Of a DNA stretch of 64,000 nucleotides, positions 24,551 through 33,159 are shown in pieces. The DNA lies in NCBI RefSeq assembly GCF_030362935.1, contig NZ_JAUCDY010000002.1, positions 186,001 to 250,000 of the forward strand. The letters run 5' to 3'. The notes below the pieces were generated by a model. It saw nothing but the letters and a program-made list of their open reading frames with translations, had not been told where the DNA came from and did no database searches. Position numbers and translations under genes: made by a program. The stretch comes from Thiopseudomonas acetoxidans (GTDB lineage: Bacteria > Pseudomonadota > Gammaproteobacteria > Pseudomonadales > Pseudomonadaceae). Each line of letters begins with the position of its first letter. Within the stretch, counting starts at the first letter, position 1.

Positions 24551-24937
24551 TTATAGCTGTGCTGGCTCTTTTGCAGGGTCAATTTCAGCCCAAGCATCGC
24601 GAATCTTAACCACCAACTCCTGCACTTCTTCCAATGTTTTAGGGGTTTTATCTACAGCTACGTGTGCCAAGCGGCGCGTCATATAATCATACAAAGCATC
24701 AAGATTTTCTGCCAACTCACCACCCTGTTCTTTGTCTAGGCTATCCTGTAACAGGCCGATAATAGTGAGTGTGGTATCAACCGCCTCACCACGCTCTGCA
24801 TGATTGTTTGCCTGCTGCGCAGAAATCGCAGCGGAAATACGGTCGAGCGCACCATCAAGCAAAACCTGCACTGCTTGATAAGGTGTTAAATCTTGTTCTT
24901 GGCCTACGTTGCTATATGTATCTGTTGGGTTTGTCAT
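24551..24937 (-). CDS. FliS-family protein (first copy, divergent)
   Basis: 128 aa, same fold signature as the following gene: TPYQAVQVLLDGALDRISAAI, LDKEQGGELAENLDALYDYMTRRL, then a helix KTLEEVQELVVKIRDAW. The N-terminal YQSVN-type segment is replaced by YSNVGQEQDL and the tail is Pro/Glu-rich, so it is diverged. Directly after fliD with six bases between them. Paired FliS paralogues occur in some Pseudomonas; one may bind flagellin and the other FliD or a second client, which is inference. Confidence 0.85.
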   Translation of the reverse strand: MTNPTDTYSNVGQEQDLTPYQAVQVLLDGALDRISAAISAQQANNHAERGEAVDTTLTIIGLLQDSLDKEQGGELAENLDALYDYMTRRLAHVAVDKTPKTLEEVQELVVKIRDAWAEIDPAKEPAQL

Positions 24938-24943
24938 GCTTTA

Positions 24944-26359
24944 TTAGTCCTTTCGTGACATGCCAGGCAAGCTAGCTAGAGATTGCATTAGACTACTGCT
25001 GGTTGAATTTAATTGACCGACCAGAGCGTCCATTGCGTTAAACTGTTTGAGCAATCGAGCCTCAATTTGTATTGAGCGCTCATTTAAGCGCTCTGTTTGT
25101 TTCTTGATATCGGAACGGGCTAAATCAAGACTCTTTTGTCTTTCACCAATAATACCGGTTTTGCCCGTGTAAGCATCTATTTTGCTATCTAAGCGAGACA
25201 TCAAGCCGTTATCACCAGCAATAAACTGCCCTACTTTATCAAAATTCTGTTCAAGTGCAGCATCTAATTTTTTATCATCGATTTTTAATTTGCCGTCTTG
25301 CTGGGTAGTGATGCCTAAGTCCGCCAGCACCCGCAAACCTTGTGCTCCAGGCATTACATTACCTAGCTCTGCACGCACACCATTTAACAGGCTACGCACT
25401 GTAGAGTCACCCACCAAACCGCCTACCACCGGTGCTTTGTCATCGCCGACCTTGGTGACTGCGGTTAACTCTTTGGCGACAGTCATAAATTCATTATAGG
25501 ATTCGACAAATTTCTTTAACTGATCTTTAACACCTGAGCGGTCCTCACCAACGGTAACTGTCAGGGGTTTGCCTTCTTCAGTTTTACCTTTAAGAGTGAA
25601 TTCAACATCAGGGATAACGTTTGCAACTGTGTTGGTTGCGCTCTCAAGCGCCAAACCATCAATACTAAATTTAGCATTTGCGGCTTGCTGTAAGTATCCA
25701 GCACCGCCATCCTCGGCTTTAATGTCTTTTGTGCCGTCGACATTAAAGTCTGCTTCGCCAATTACACCTGCCAGCGTTCCGGTCATCACAATATCTTTGC
25801 CTGCACCCGTTTCTTTCGAGCTAAGCACAATCTGCGATGTACCGCTGGCTGGGTTATTAACAATATTAGCTGTAATGCCCTTGTCTTTAAGCTGCTCATT
25901 GAGCGCATCACGTACATCCGTCAAACTTGAGCCATCAGCAATGTTGACGGTAGTTACCTCACCATCGGAGCCCAGCTTAACTTCTAAAGAACCAGCGCCA
26001 GAGGCTTTAAAATCTGTTGCAACCGCTTTTGTCGCTACTTTACTGCTGGTCGCCAAGCTCGTCACTTCTACACTGTAAGTGCCAGCGGCTGCAGTTTTGC
26101 TAGCAGTCGCGCTGAGTGCCGAGCCATTAGAAGAAGCCGCTTTCATATTATCGAATAGCGTCATCTTATTAAGCTCTTTCATGGAGCTTTGGAAATTACT
26201 GAGCGCACTCTGCAATTTACCTAACGCAGAAAACTTGGCTTCAGTGGTCTTCTCCTGGCGTTGAAGCTGGGCAGCTTTGGGTGCTGTTTCTGCCTGCACC
26301 ATTGAGTTGACCAAGCCTTTAATATCTAAGCCTGAGCCTATTCCTGGAATACCTGCCAT
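24944..26359 (-). CDS. fliD: Flagellar filament cap protein
   Basis: 471 aa from ATG 26359 (MAGIPGIGSGLDIKGLV), the classic FliD start; an upstream ATG adds six residues only. FliD_N (about 1-110, coiled-coil D0/D1 with SALSNFQSSMKELNKM) and FliD_C (about 230-455, including GVKDQLKKFVESYNEFM and a C-terminal coiled coil RLNERSIQIEARLLKQFNAMD). Secreted by the flagellar type III apparatus, it caps the filament and directs flagellin folding; in Pseudomonas it also acts as an adhesin. Lies between flaG and fliS. Confidence 0.95.
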   Translation of the reverse strand: MAGIPGIGSGLDIKGLVNSMVQAETAPKAAQLQRQEKTTEAKFSALGKLQSALSNFQSSMKELNKMTLFDNMKAASSNGSALSATASKTAAAGTYSVEVTSLATSSKVATKAVATDFKASGAGSLEVKLGSDGEVTTVNIADGSSLTDVRDALNEQLKDKGITANIVNNPASGTSQIVLSSKETGAGKDIVMTGTLAGVIGEADFNVDGTKDIKAEDGGAGYLQQAANAKFSIDGLALESATNTVANVIPDVEFTLKGKTEEGKPLTVTVGEDRSGVKDQLKKFVESYNEFMTVAKELTAVTKVGDDKAPVVGGLVGDSTVRSLLNGVRAELGNVMPGAQGLRVLADLGITTQQDGKLKIDDKKLDAALEQNFDKVGQFIAGDNGLMSRLDSKIDAYTGKTGIIGERQKSLDLARSDIKKQTERLNERSIQIEARLLKQFNAMDALVGQLNSTSSSLMQSLASLPGMSRKD

Positions 26360-26488
26360 GTTAACCACCTTCGTCATTCTGACGTTTGTTGCGTATTAGA
26401 GAGCTGAGCGTTAGCTAACTGATCAGCTAAACACTGCACACTTCTCACTGAACACTTTACTGATTCTGTATCTTGCTGTCATTAAGCT

Positions 26489-26872
26489 TTAGGCGCGTGC
26501 CTCAAACAGCAAACTACGCATCTCATCCAGTCTTTCGGCCAAAACGAGCGCATCTTCAGTCGGCATCTGACGAATAACCTCGCCCGAGCCCGCATCCATA
26601 ACCTTTACCACTGTCGTACCTGTTGCGTCATGGATGGAAAAATTTAAATTCCGCTGCATGACACTGACTGCTTCTTGCATTTTATCAACAATTTGTTCCA
26701 GCTCTTCTTTACTGCGTTCAGCTTTGCTTACTTGGGTTTTCTGTGCTTGTTGCGTTTGAGCTACAGAATCCTCTTTGCGGCCTGAGCGCCCTAGCATCTG
26801 TGTTTCAGCAACAGTGGGCTGTCGCTCTTGCACTGTTCTAGGCAGCACGCTGAAGTTGGTATTAATTTCCAT
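26489..26872 (-). CDS. flaG: FlaG family protein
   Basis: 127 aa with a disordered Gln/Lys-rich N-terminal half and the C-terminal FlaG core LNFSIHDATGTTVVKVMDAGSG...IRQMPTEDALVLAERL. GGAGGTGAGTT precedes the ATG. FlaG affects filament length in Pseudomonas and Vibrio by an unclear mechanism. Located between fliC and fliD in the standard order. Confidence 0.92.
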   Translation of the reverse strand: MEINTNFSVLPRTVQERQPTVAETQMLGRSGRKEDSVAQTQQAQKTQVSKAERSKEELEQIVDKMQEAVSVMQRNLNFSIHDATGTTVVKVMDAGSGEVIRQMPTEDALVLAERLDEMRSLLFEARA

Positions 26873-26957
26873 AACTCACCTCCGAGTTCATAATATAGGC
26901 GGGGTGGCGTGCGATAACCACGCTCCCCCGTCAGACTATGCAACTCTCAGATGCTCG

Positions 26958-28172
26958 TTACTGCAGCAAACTAAGTACCGACTGCGGCAGCTGGTTGGCT
27001 TGTGCCAAGATAGCTGTTCCAGCCTGTTGCATAATTTGGTTTTTACTCAATGCTGCTGTTTCGGCCGCAAAATCAGTATCTTTAATTCTTCCTCGTGCGG
27101 CAGAGACGTTTTCTGCAATATTCTGCAAGTTTGCGATGGTGTTCTCAAATCTATTTTGTACCGCACCCAAATCAGCACGTTGCGCATCAATTTTCTGGAT
27201 GGCTTGGTCAATGATTATCACCGCAGTTTGCGCACCAAGTACAGAGTTAATATCTATATCTGATACTTTGTTTTCAGTTGCCGCTGCTGCCGCTAGTGCC
27301 ACGTTTTTTGGCGCTGTTGTGGCTGCATTTGCATCCGCTTCTGCAGCCGCCAAATCTGGACCACTGCCAAATTTAAGCGATGAAATTTGACCTGCACCGG
27401 TACCCGAGGCTAGGGACGTTACCAAATCAAATGCACCGTCATCGTTAGCAAAGGCACCTATACCGATATTAGCATCGTTAATCACTGTAGCCAGCGCCTG
27501 TACCTGTTCGGCTTGAGTCGCACCTACTTCAAATTTCGCTGAAAAAGTCTTAACTTCACCACCTGCCATTTGCACCTGAACCGCGATTACACCTCCTGAT
27601 GCTGCTGGAGTTCCTGCAGTACCTAGAGCGTCAGCTGGAATAGTTCCGGTACTGAATTTAGCCTCTAACGCTTTACTGCTCATTTCATCCAGCTTAACAG
27701 TAATGGTTTCGTTCGCCGCCGCGCCCACCTGAAAGGTGGTGGCTTGGAAGCTGCCGTCCAATAATTTCTTACCACCAAAACTAGTGGTGTTAGCAATACG
27801 ATCAAGCTCTTTTTTCAGCTCTACAACTTCTGAGTTAAGCGCTTTACGCTCTTCAGCGCTGTTTGAGCCGTTTGCTGCTTGCAATGACAAGTCACGCATG
27901 CGCTGTAGGATAGTGGTGGATTGCTCCAAAGCACCCTCTGCAGTTTGCGCCATCGAGATACCGTCGTTGGAGTTTTTCACTGCCACACCCATACCATTAA
28001 TTTGGCTGGTCAAACGGTTAGCAATCTGCAAGCCGGCGGCGTCGTCTTTCGCGCTATTAATACGCGAACCTGTAGACAAACGCTGCAACGAAGTGGCGAG
28101 CGCATTAGTAGAGGTATTTAAATTACGTTGGGTATTCAGTGACGCAACGTTAGTATTTACTGAAAGTGCCAT
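26958..28172 (-). CDS. fliC: Flagellin
   Basis: 404 aa. The conserved D0/D1 ends are intact: N-terminus MALSVNTNVASLNTQRNLN with STGSRINSAKDDAAGLQIANRL, C-terminus NRFENTIANLQNIAENVSAARGRIKDTDFAAETAALSKNQI and ending in SVLSLLQ. The central 160-300 segment (D2/D3) is Ala/Gly/Thr-rich and of a-type short size. There is no Cys. It is exported through the flagellum and polymerises into the filament. GGAGG lies eight bases before ATG. It should be transcribed by sigma-28 (FliA) and the 5' leader is long. Confidence 0.97.
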   Translation of the reverse strand: MALSVNTNVASLNTQRNLNTSTNALATSLQRLSTGSRINSAKDDAAGLQIANRLTSQINGMGVAVKNSNDGISMAQTAEGALEQSTTILQRMRDLSLQAANGSNSAEERKALNSEVVELKKELDRIANTTSFGGKKLLDGSFQATTFQVGAAANETITVKLDEMSSKALEAKFSTGTIPADALGTAGTPAASGGVIAVQVQMAGGEVKTFSAKFEVGATQAEQVQALATVINDANIGIGAFANDDGAFDLVTSLASGTGAGQISSLKFGSGPDLAAAEADANAATTAPKNVALAAAAATENKVSDIDINSVLGAQTAVIIIDQAIQKIDAQRADLGAVQNRFENTIANLQNIAENVSAARGRIKDTDFAAETAALSKNQIMQQAGTAILAQANQLPQSVLSLLQ

Positions 28173-28320
28173 AGTCTTAGCCTCCAGGGCTGATGTTTAA
28201 GTAATCAGACGTGCTGCTTGGGTATGCCAATTGCATGTCCCGAATACTTAGCTATCGTCTTCATTTTTCATCTTTAGTTATCGTTAGCGTCAAAAATAAC
28301 TCTCTAGCTTGGAAGTCTTG

Positions 28321-28328
28321 TTATCGCC
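28321..28328 (-). promoter_or_regulatory. Candidate sigma-28 -10 element upstream of fliC
   Basis: Minus strand reads GGCGATAA, seven of eight matches to the FliA -10 consensus GCCGATAA, about 150 bp upstream of the fliC ATG. A TAAA-type -35 at the correct spacing is not obvious, so this is a weak call. Confidence 0.3.
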
Positions 28329-28654
28329 AAAGCTTTGACAGCCATTGGTGACGCACCTAATACAAAGCAGAAAGTGTGCCAACTTTTAATTTAACGTTTA
28401 AGACAAAACAATTCCTTTAACATCAATGACTTGAAAACAAGCACTGGTAACAAAATTTAATCCTAACCTGCGTCAGCATTCTTTTTTTCTGGAAATTCTT
28501 TGCCGCTTACCCTGCTGAAAGCCTGCTTTTTTGCTATCGCAAACTACAGAATCAACGCAAGTGCCGCCAAGTAATCACAATCGAGAAAAGTTACGCTCTA
28601 ACTCTAACAAAGCCTGCACTGCCCCATATTTTTTGGCGCAGGCAAACGCACCTC

Positions 28655-28685
28655 TTGAATTTTGTCTGACGGATACCTATATAAT
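28655..28685 (+). promoter_or_regulatory. Sigma-70-like promoter of htpX
   Basis: TTGAAT (28655-28660), 17 bp, TATATA (28678-28683, overlapping TATAAT), located about 35 bp before the htpX start. Confidence 0.5.
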
Positions 28686-28717
28686 CAGCAACTAATAACT
28701 TTGGAGCACTAAGCATC

Positions 28718-29590
28718 ATGATGCGCATTGCACTTTTTCTGGCAACTAACCTTGCCGTTTTGATTATCGCCAGCATTACCTTAAAGCTGCTTGGCGTTGA
28801 CAGGCTCACCGACACCGACCTCACAACACTATTAATTTTCTGTGCTGTCATTGGTTTTTCCGGTTCGTTTATTTCTTTATTTCTATCCAAATGGATGGCG
28901 AAAAAGAGCACCGGCACACAAGTTATTGATCAGCCGCGCACTCACCACGAACAATGGTTGGTTGCCACTGTGCAACGTTTGGCGCGAGATGCGGGGATCG
29001 GCATGCCTGAAGTAGGTATCTTCCCAGCGTATGAGTCCAACGCTTTTGCTACTGGCTGGAACCGTAACAATTCTTTAGTCGCGGTAAGTCAAGGCTTGCT
29101 TGAGCGTTTTTCTCGCGAAGAAGTCGAAGCCGTTTTAGCCCATGAAATTGGTCACGTAGCCAATGGCGACATGGTGACCATGACTTTAATACAGGGGGTG
29201 GTAAATACTTTTGTCATGTTCTTTGCACGGATTTTTGGCAGCTTTGTTGATAAGGCTATTTTCAAAAACGAAGACGGTCCCGGCATTGGTTACTTTGTCG
29301 CCACTATCTTTGCCGAACTGGTATTGGGCATCTTGGCCAGCATTATTGTTATGTGGTTCTCGCGCTGGCGTGAGTTCCGTGCCGATGCAGCGGGCGCCAA
29401 CTTAGCGGGTACAGGTGCAATGATTGGTGCACTGCGCCGACTGCAGGCTGAATCAGGTCGCGAGTCAGAAATGCCAGCAACATTGAGTGCTTTTGCAATT
29501 AGCGCTGGCTTAAAAACCGGCTTGGCCGGACTGTTTATGAGTCACCCACCGCTGGAAGTGCGTATTGCTGCTCTGCAACAGCGCGGCTAG
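28718..29590 (+). CDS. htpX: Membrane protease HtpX (M48)
   Basis: 290 aa, typical HtpX length. Two N-terminal TM helices (about residues 5-25 and 35-55), zinc motif VLAHEIGHVANGD (HEIGH near residue 142), two further TM segments (about 155-180 and 190-215) and the third ligand in WREFRADAAGA. It degrades damaged inner-membrane proteins, in cooperation with FtsH, in the cytoplasmic face of the membrane. Starts at ATG 28718, GGAG upstream. Monocistronic by the look of its flanks. Confidence 0.96.
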   Translation: MMRIALFLATNLAVLIIASITLKLLGVDRLTDTDLTTLLIFCAVIGFSGSFISLFLSKWMAKKSTGTQVIDQPRTHHEQWLVATVQRLARDAGIGMPEVGIFPAYESNAFATGWNRNNSLVAVSQGLLERFSREEVEAVLAHEIGHVANGDMVTMTLIQGVVNTFVMFFARIFGSFVDKAIFKNEDGPGIGYFVATIFAELVLGILASIIVMWFSRWREFRADAAGANLAGTGAMIGALRRLQAESGRESEMPATLSAFAISAGLKTGLAGLFMSHPPLEVRIAALQQRG

Positions 29591-29654
29591 CAGCAGCTAT
29601 TTAAAGCTTGCTGGTACTTCAGTTGCTAGCACCACAAAAGCCACTTCCTTACCT

Positions 29655-29692
29655 AGCAGGGCTGTCGAGCACATTCGTGACGAAGCCCTGCT
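29655..29692. terminator. Hairpin between htpX and cydC
   Basis: AGCAGGGCT / AGCCCTGCT 9-bp perfect stem with 20-base loop and TTCGCTTTT after it on the plus strand. Serves htpX and perhaps the convergent cyd operon. Confidence 0.6.
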
Positions 29693-29700
29693 TTCGCTTT

Positions 29701-31338
29701 TCAGGTAATAACTATCTGCTGCACTTGCGGCAAGTTCAATACGCCGGCAGGCCAGCTGTGGCTCACGACCACGAGAACCCCTTGGCGCTGATGCTCAATG
29801 ACAGTATTCATCACTTGCTGAGCGGTTTGCTCATCTAGGCCAGCAAAAGGCTCATCCAGCAACATCACGGCTTGTTGACGTAACAGCAAGCGCGCTAGGG
29901 CAATGCGTCGCGCCTGCCCACCGGAGACTTCTAGCCCATACTCTCCCAACGGGGTTTGCAGCTGCAAGGGTTGTGCGGCGGCCCAGTCATCCAGCGCCAC
30001 TTTCGCTAAAGCCTCCCACAGCTGCGCGTCACTCGCCTGAGGATTACCCAAGCGCAGATTATCCGCCAAACTCAGATTAAACAGGTCAAACTGCTGCGGT
30101 AAGTACGCCATGTGCGGGCGCACTGACTGCTGGCTGTAGGCCTCGCCATTCAAGGTGCAACGTCCTGATACTGGCGTCAAGTAACCGGCAAGCGTCTCCA
30201 ACAAGCTGGTTTTGCCGCCACCGGACGCACCACTCAACAACAACATTTCCCCAGCCTGTACGTTCAGGGTTAGCGGCTGCGCTTGGGTAAACGACCATTG
30301 CAACGCGTCAAGTTGCAAACTGGGAGACTGCGTACCCAACACCAACGATGCAGCTTGTGGTTCAGGCTCGGCACTGCCTAATTGATTTAAGCGATCTCGT
30401 GCTGCTTGACTGTGGCCTAAAGCAGTGGCGCTGGCGGTCAAGGGCGCTAAAATCTCGAAACAAGCTAAATAAGCTAACAATGCCGCCACTAACCAGGAAA
30501 TATCCAGCTGTTGCTGCTGCACCAGAACTCCGCCTTGCCACAATAGCAGTAACAACCCGAACCCTAGCCCCCACTGCTGCCACATCAATAACGCACTGCT
30601 CACGCGCTGCTGGTACTGATGTTGCTGTAAGTACGCTTGATCAGAGGCCGAAAACTGCTCGGTGCGCCGCGCCCATTGTTGCCAAATCACCAGCTGTGCG
30701 CGCATTTGTAGGCTTTCCAATAAAAACACCTTACGTGCTTCCACTAGTTCCGTATCCTGCTGCGCTAAACGCACCAATTGGCGGCTCAGTAGCGCCTGTA
30801 ACGCCAGCCCCGCCAATAACAAACTCGGCAGCGCCAGCCAAAACAAGCTCGGCGCTAACCAGTAATAAAACATACCAATCACCGCCAAGATAGACAGCGC
30901 CCAAAACCAAGGTGCGATCACACTTAACGGAAATTGATCCAGTAAATCTATATCACCAATAAGACGATGCTGTTGTTTCGCCGAGACTTGCCCCTGTTGC
31001 CATGGGCTTTTTGCTAACTTGGCAAATAAACGGCAGCGCAAATCCTGCAACAATGCCAACGCGGCATTATGGCTGCTCAACCGCTCGGCATAACGTCCGG
31101 CGGTACGCGTCATGGCCGCCAAGCGGATTAACGCGGCGGGCCTAAAAAAATCAAACTGATACGCACCCGCGACCACCAAACCCGCTGCGGCACTGGCCGT
31201 AATAAACCAACCAGAAATCGCCAACAACCCCACCACCGCTAACAGGGTCAACCAACCAAGCAATAACGACAACCCCCAAGCGCCTTTGCGGCTGGCCAAC
31301 AGGCTGCGTAAACGAATCGGTTCAAAGTCAGGATGCAT
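29701..31338 (-). CDS. cydC: Thiol reductant ABC exporter subunit CydC
   Basis: 545 aa half-transporter: six TM helices (about residues 15-290) and a C-terminal ABC domain with Walker A SGASGGGKTSLLE, signature EVSGGQARRIALARLLL and Walker B VMLLDEPFAGLD. Heterodimer with CydD exports glutathione/cysteine to the periplasm, needed to assemble bd oxidase haems and c-type cytochromes. Starts inside the last codons of cydD (11-base overlap), so translation is coupled. Last gene of cydABX-DC. Confidence 0.94.
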   Translation of the reverse strand: MHPDFEPIRLRSLLASRKGAWGLSLLLGWLTLLAVVGLLAISGWFITASAAAGLVVAGAYQFDFFRPAALIRLAAMTRTAGRYAERLSSHNAALALLQDLRCRLFAKLAKSPWQQGQVSAKQQHRLIGDIDLLDQFPLSVIAPWFWALSILAVIGMFYYWLAPSLFWLALPSLLLAGLALQALLSRQLVRLAQQDTELVEARKVFLLESLQMRAQLVIWQQWARRTEQFSASDQAYLQQHQYQQRVSSALLMWQQWGLGFGLLLLLWQGGVLVQQQQLDISWLVAALLAYLACFEILAPLTASATALGHSQAARDRLNQLGSAEPEPQAASLVLGTQSPSLQLDALQWSFTQAQPLTLNVQAGEMLLLSGASGGGKTSLLETLAGYLTPVSGRCTLNGEAYSQQSVRPHMAYLPQQFDLFNLSLADNLRLGNPQASDAQLWEALAKVALDDWAAAQPLQLQTPLGEYGLEVSGGQARRIALARLLLRQQAVMLLDEPFAGLDEQTAQQVMNTVIEHQRQGVLVVVSHSWPAGVLNLPQVQQIVIT

Positions 31339-33070
31339 CGCTCTGCCCTTCTACTCGCGTTAGCGTCACCTGCTGATCCACCCAGTTCAGCCCCGCTGCA
31401 CTATGGCTGACTAACAACAGGGTTTTGCCGCGACTTAAACGCTCTAACAGCGCATGGATTTGCAGCTGGCTGTCGTCATCAAGATGCGCCGTTGGCTCAT
31501 CCAGCAACCACAGCGGGCGATCACGTAACAGTAGCTGTGCCAAAGCCACACGACTTAACTGCCCACCAGACAAACCTAATCCGCGCTCAAATAGTGGCAG
31601 CTGTAATCCACGGACAGACACATGCTCTGCCAGTCCCACCTGCTCCAAGACCTTAATTAGCTGGGCATCCGTGGCACTCGGCTTGGCCAGCCGCAAGTTA
31701 TCCGCCAAAGTTCCGCTGATAAACCTAGGGTTTTGCGATAAATAATCCAGCTGATTTAGCCAGTCTTGACGGTTCAGCTGCTGCAAATCCTGCTGATTCA
31801 CACGCACCTGCCCTTGATACGCCAATCCGCCTAAGAGAACATGCAATAAGGTGGTTTTACCCGCCCCACTTTCACCTTGGATTAACACCCGTTGGGCGGC
31901 TGCCACTGTGATTTCATCAACAGCGAGCCGCGCTCTGCCAGCCGCTGAGAGAACACGCACAGCCTGTAAAGAAATCTCCGGTGCACCTTCAGCCTGATAC
32001 GGCTGCTCGCCTTGCGGCATCACCGCACCGGCATTGAGCAGGGGTTGCAACTCAGTTAACGCCGCCTCAGCATCGGCTTTGGCATGGTAATCGCTCCCGA
32101 GCTGGCGTAAGGGTGCATAAAACTCCGGTGCTAATAACAAAATAAATAACGCACTGGCATAGGGCACAGGTATTTGCTCTTTGGCCCAGGGTAAAAGCCC
32201 TAACAAGCCCAAGCCTAAGTACACCGCCACCAGCGCAATAGAAAGCGCTGCAAAAAACTCTAACACCGCACTGGATAAAAACGCTAAGCGCAGCACCGCC
32301 ATGGTGCGCTCACGGTAGCCTGCTACGGAATCTGCCACCTGCTGTTGCGCCAAATCTGTCGCTTGTAACTGCTGCAAACCTTTCATACCGCGAATCAAAT
32401 CTAAAAAACGACCACTCAAACGGCTTAACGCTTGCAACTGACGGCGACTGCTATTAGCCGCCGCCTGCCCTAAAATAATCATAAACAAAGGCACCAAAGG
32501 CGCGGTCAGCAACAGCAAAGCGCCCGCCAATGGGCTCAGTGGAAACACCACTATTAATAACAGTAAGGGAGCCAACACCGCCAACTGAGCCTGCACCACA
32601 TAGCGCTGCAAGTACCCATCTAAGGCATCAACCTGGTCAAGGATTTGGCTCGCCAACGCCCCTTCGCTGTCGCTATGCGCTAGTTGTGCACTAGGCTGGG
32701 CGAGTAACGCCAACAACCGCTGCCTTAAGCCCTGACGAATCTGCAAGCTGGCTTGCTGACACAAGCGTTCGCGCCAATAATGCAGCAATGGACGAATCAG
32801 TAAACAACTCACCAAAAACACCCCAGCAGCATACAGTCGCGTGGGCTCTATGGTTTGCCAGCTGTCGTGTAAGCTGGCCTGCAACCATTGATTAAGCAGC
32901 CATGCCAGTACGGCATACTGCCCAATCAAGAGTGCAACATTGCTTAGCGCAAGGCCCAACGCCCAGCGAAAGCGCCGCGTTTGCGGCGCTCTTAGTGCTT
33001 TGAGTTGTTGGCGTAAGGCTTGCGCTGCAGCTTTATCAGTCACTGCCAGACTCTTCACCAGCGTAGCCAT
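31328..33070 (-). CDS. cydD: Thiol reductant ABC exporter subunit CydD
   Basis: 580 aa half-transporter with six TM helices in the first ~310 residues, then the ABC domain: Walker A QGESGAGKTTLLH, signature GLSGGQLSRVALAQLLL, Walker B LWLLDEPTAHLD. Partner of CydC. It starts within the cydX reading frame (35-base overlap, other frame), which is unusual but gives an AGAGCTAG ribosome-binding site in the right place. Confidence 0.94.
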   Translation of the reverse strand: MATLVKSLAVTDKAAAQALRQQLKALRAPQTRRFRWALGLALSNVALLIGQYAVLAWLLNQWLQASLHDSWQTIEPTRLYAAGVFLVSCLLIRPLLHYWRERLCQQASLQIRQGLRQRLLALLAQPSAQLAHSDSEGALASQILDQVDALDGYLQRYVVQAQLAVLAPLLLLIVVFPLSPLAGALLLLTAPLVPLFMIILGQAAANSSRRQLQALSRLSGRFLDLIRGMKGLQQLQATDLAQQQVADSVAGYRERTMAVLRLAFLSSAVLEFFAALSIALVAVYLGLGLLGLLPWAKEQIPVPYASALFILLLAPEFYAPLRQLGSDYHAKADAEAALTELQPLLNAGAVMPQGEQPYQAEGAPEISLQAVRVLSAAGRARLAVDEITVAAAQRVLIQGESGAGKTTLLHVLLGGLAYQGQVRVNQQDLQQLNRQDWLNQLDYLSQNPRFISGTLADNLRLAKPSATDAQLIKVLEQVGLAEHVSVRGLQLPLFERGLGLSGGQLSRVALAQLLLRDRPLWLLDEPTAHLDDDSQLQIHALLERLSRGKTLLLVSHSAAGLNWVDQQVTLTRVEGQSDAS

Positions 33071-33149
33071 CTAGCTCTAACCACATGGCATTTATAATGC
33101 CAAAGCTACAAGCTAAAAGGACGCCTAATATCCAAGTGAAATACCACAT
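33036..33149 (-). CDS. cydX: CydX, small subunit of cytochrome bd oxidase
   Basis: 37 aa, MWYFTWILGVLLACSFGIIN then AMWLELDGYAGEESGSD. The MWYFxWILG start and AMWLE motif are diagnostic of CydX/CbdX: one TM helix that stabilises the haem b595/d site. Ribosome-binding site AAGGAG is eight bases before ATG 33149. It lies 10 bp after cydB and overlaps cydD by 35 bp. Confidence 0.93.
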   Translation of the reverse strand: MWYFTWILGVLLACSFGIINAMWLELDGYAGEESGSD

Positions 33150-33159
33150 CTTCAGCTCC

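Larger units (their letters stand above)
28173..28717. other. 545-bp intergenic region between fliC and htpX
   Basis: Divergent promoter region. The fliC-proximal 250 bp is A/T-rich and should hold the FliA-dependent promoter and leader of fliC; the htpX-proximal part holds a promoter described separately. No convincing short gene or repeat was found. In P. aeruginosa flgKL lie beyond fliC; those genes are absent here. Confidence 0.5.
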
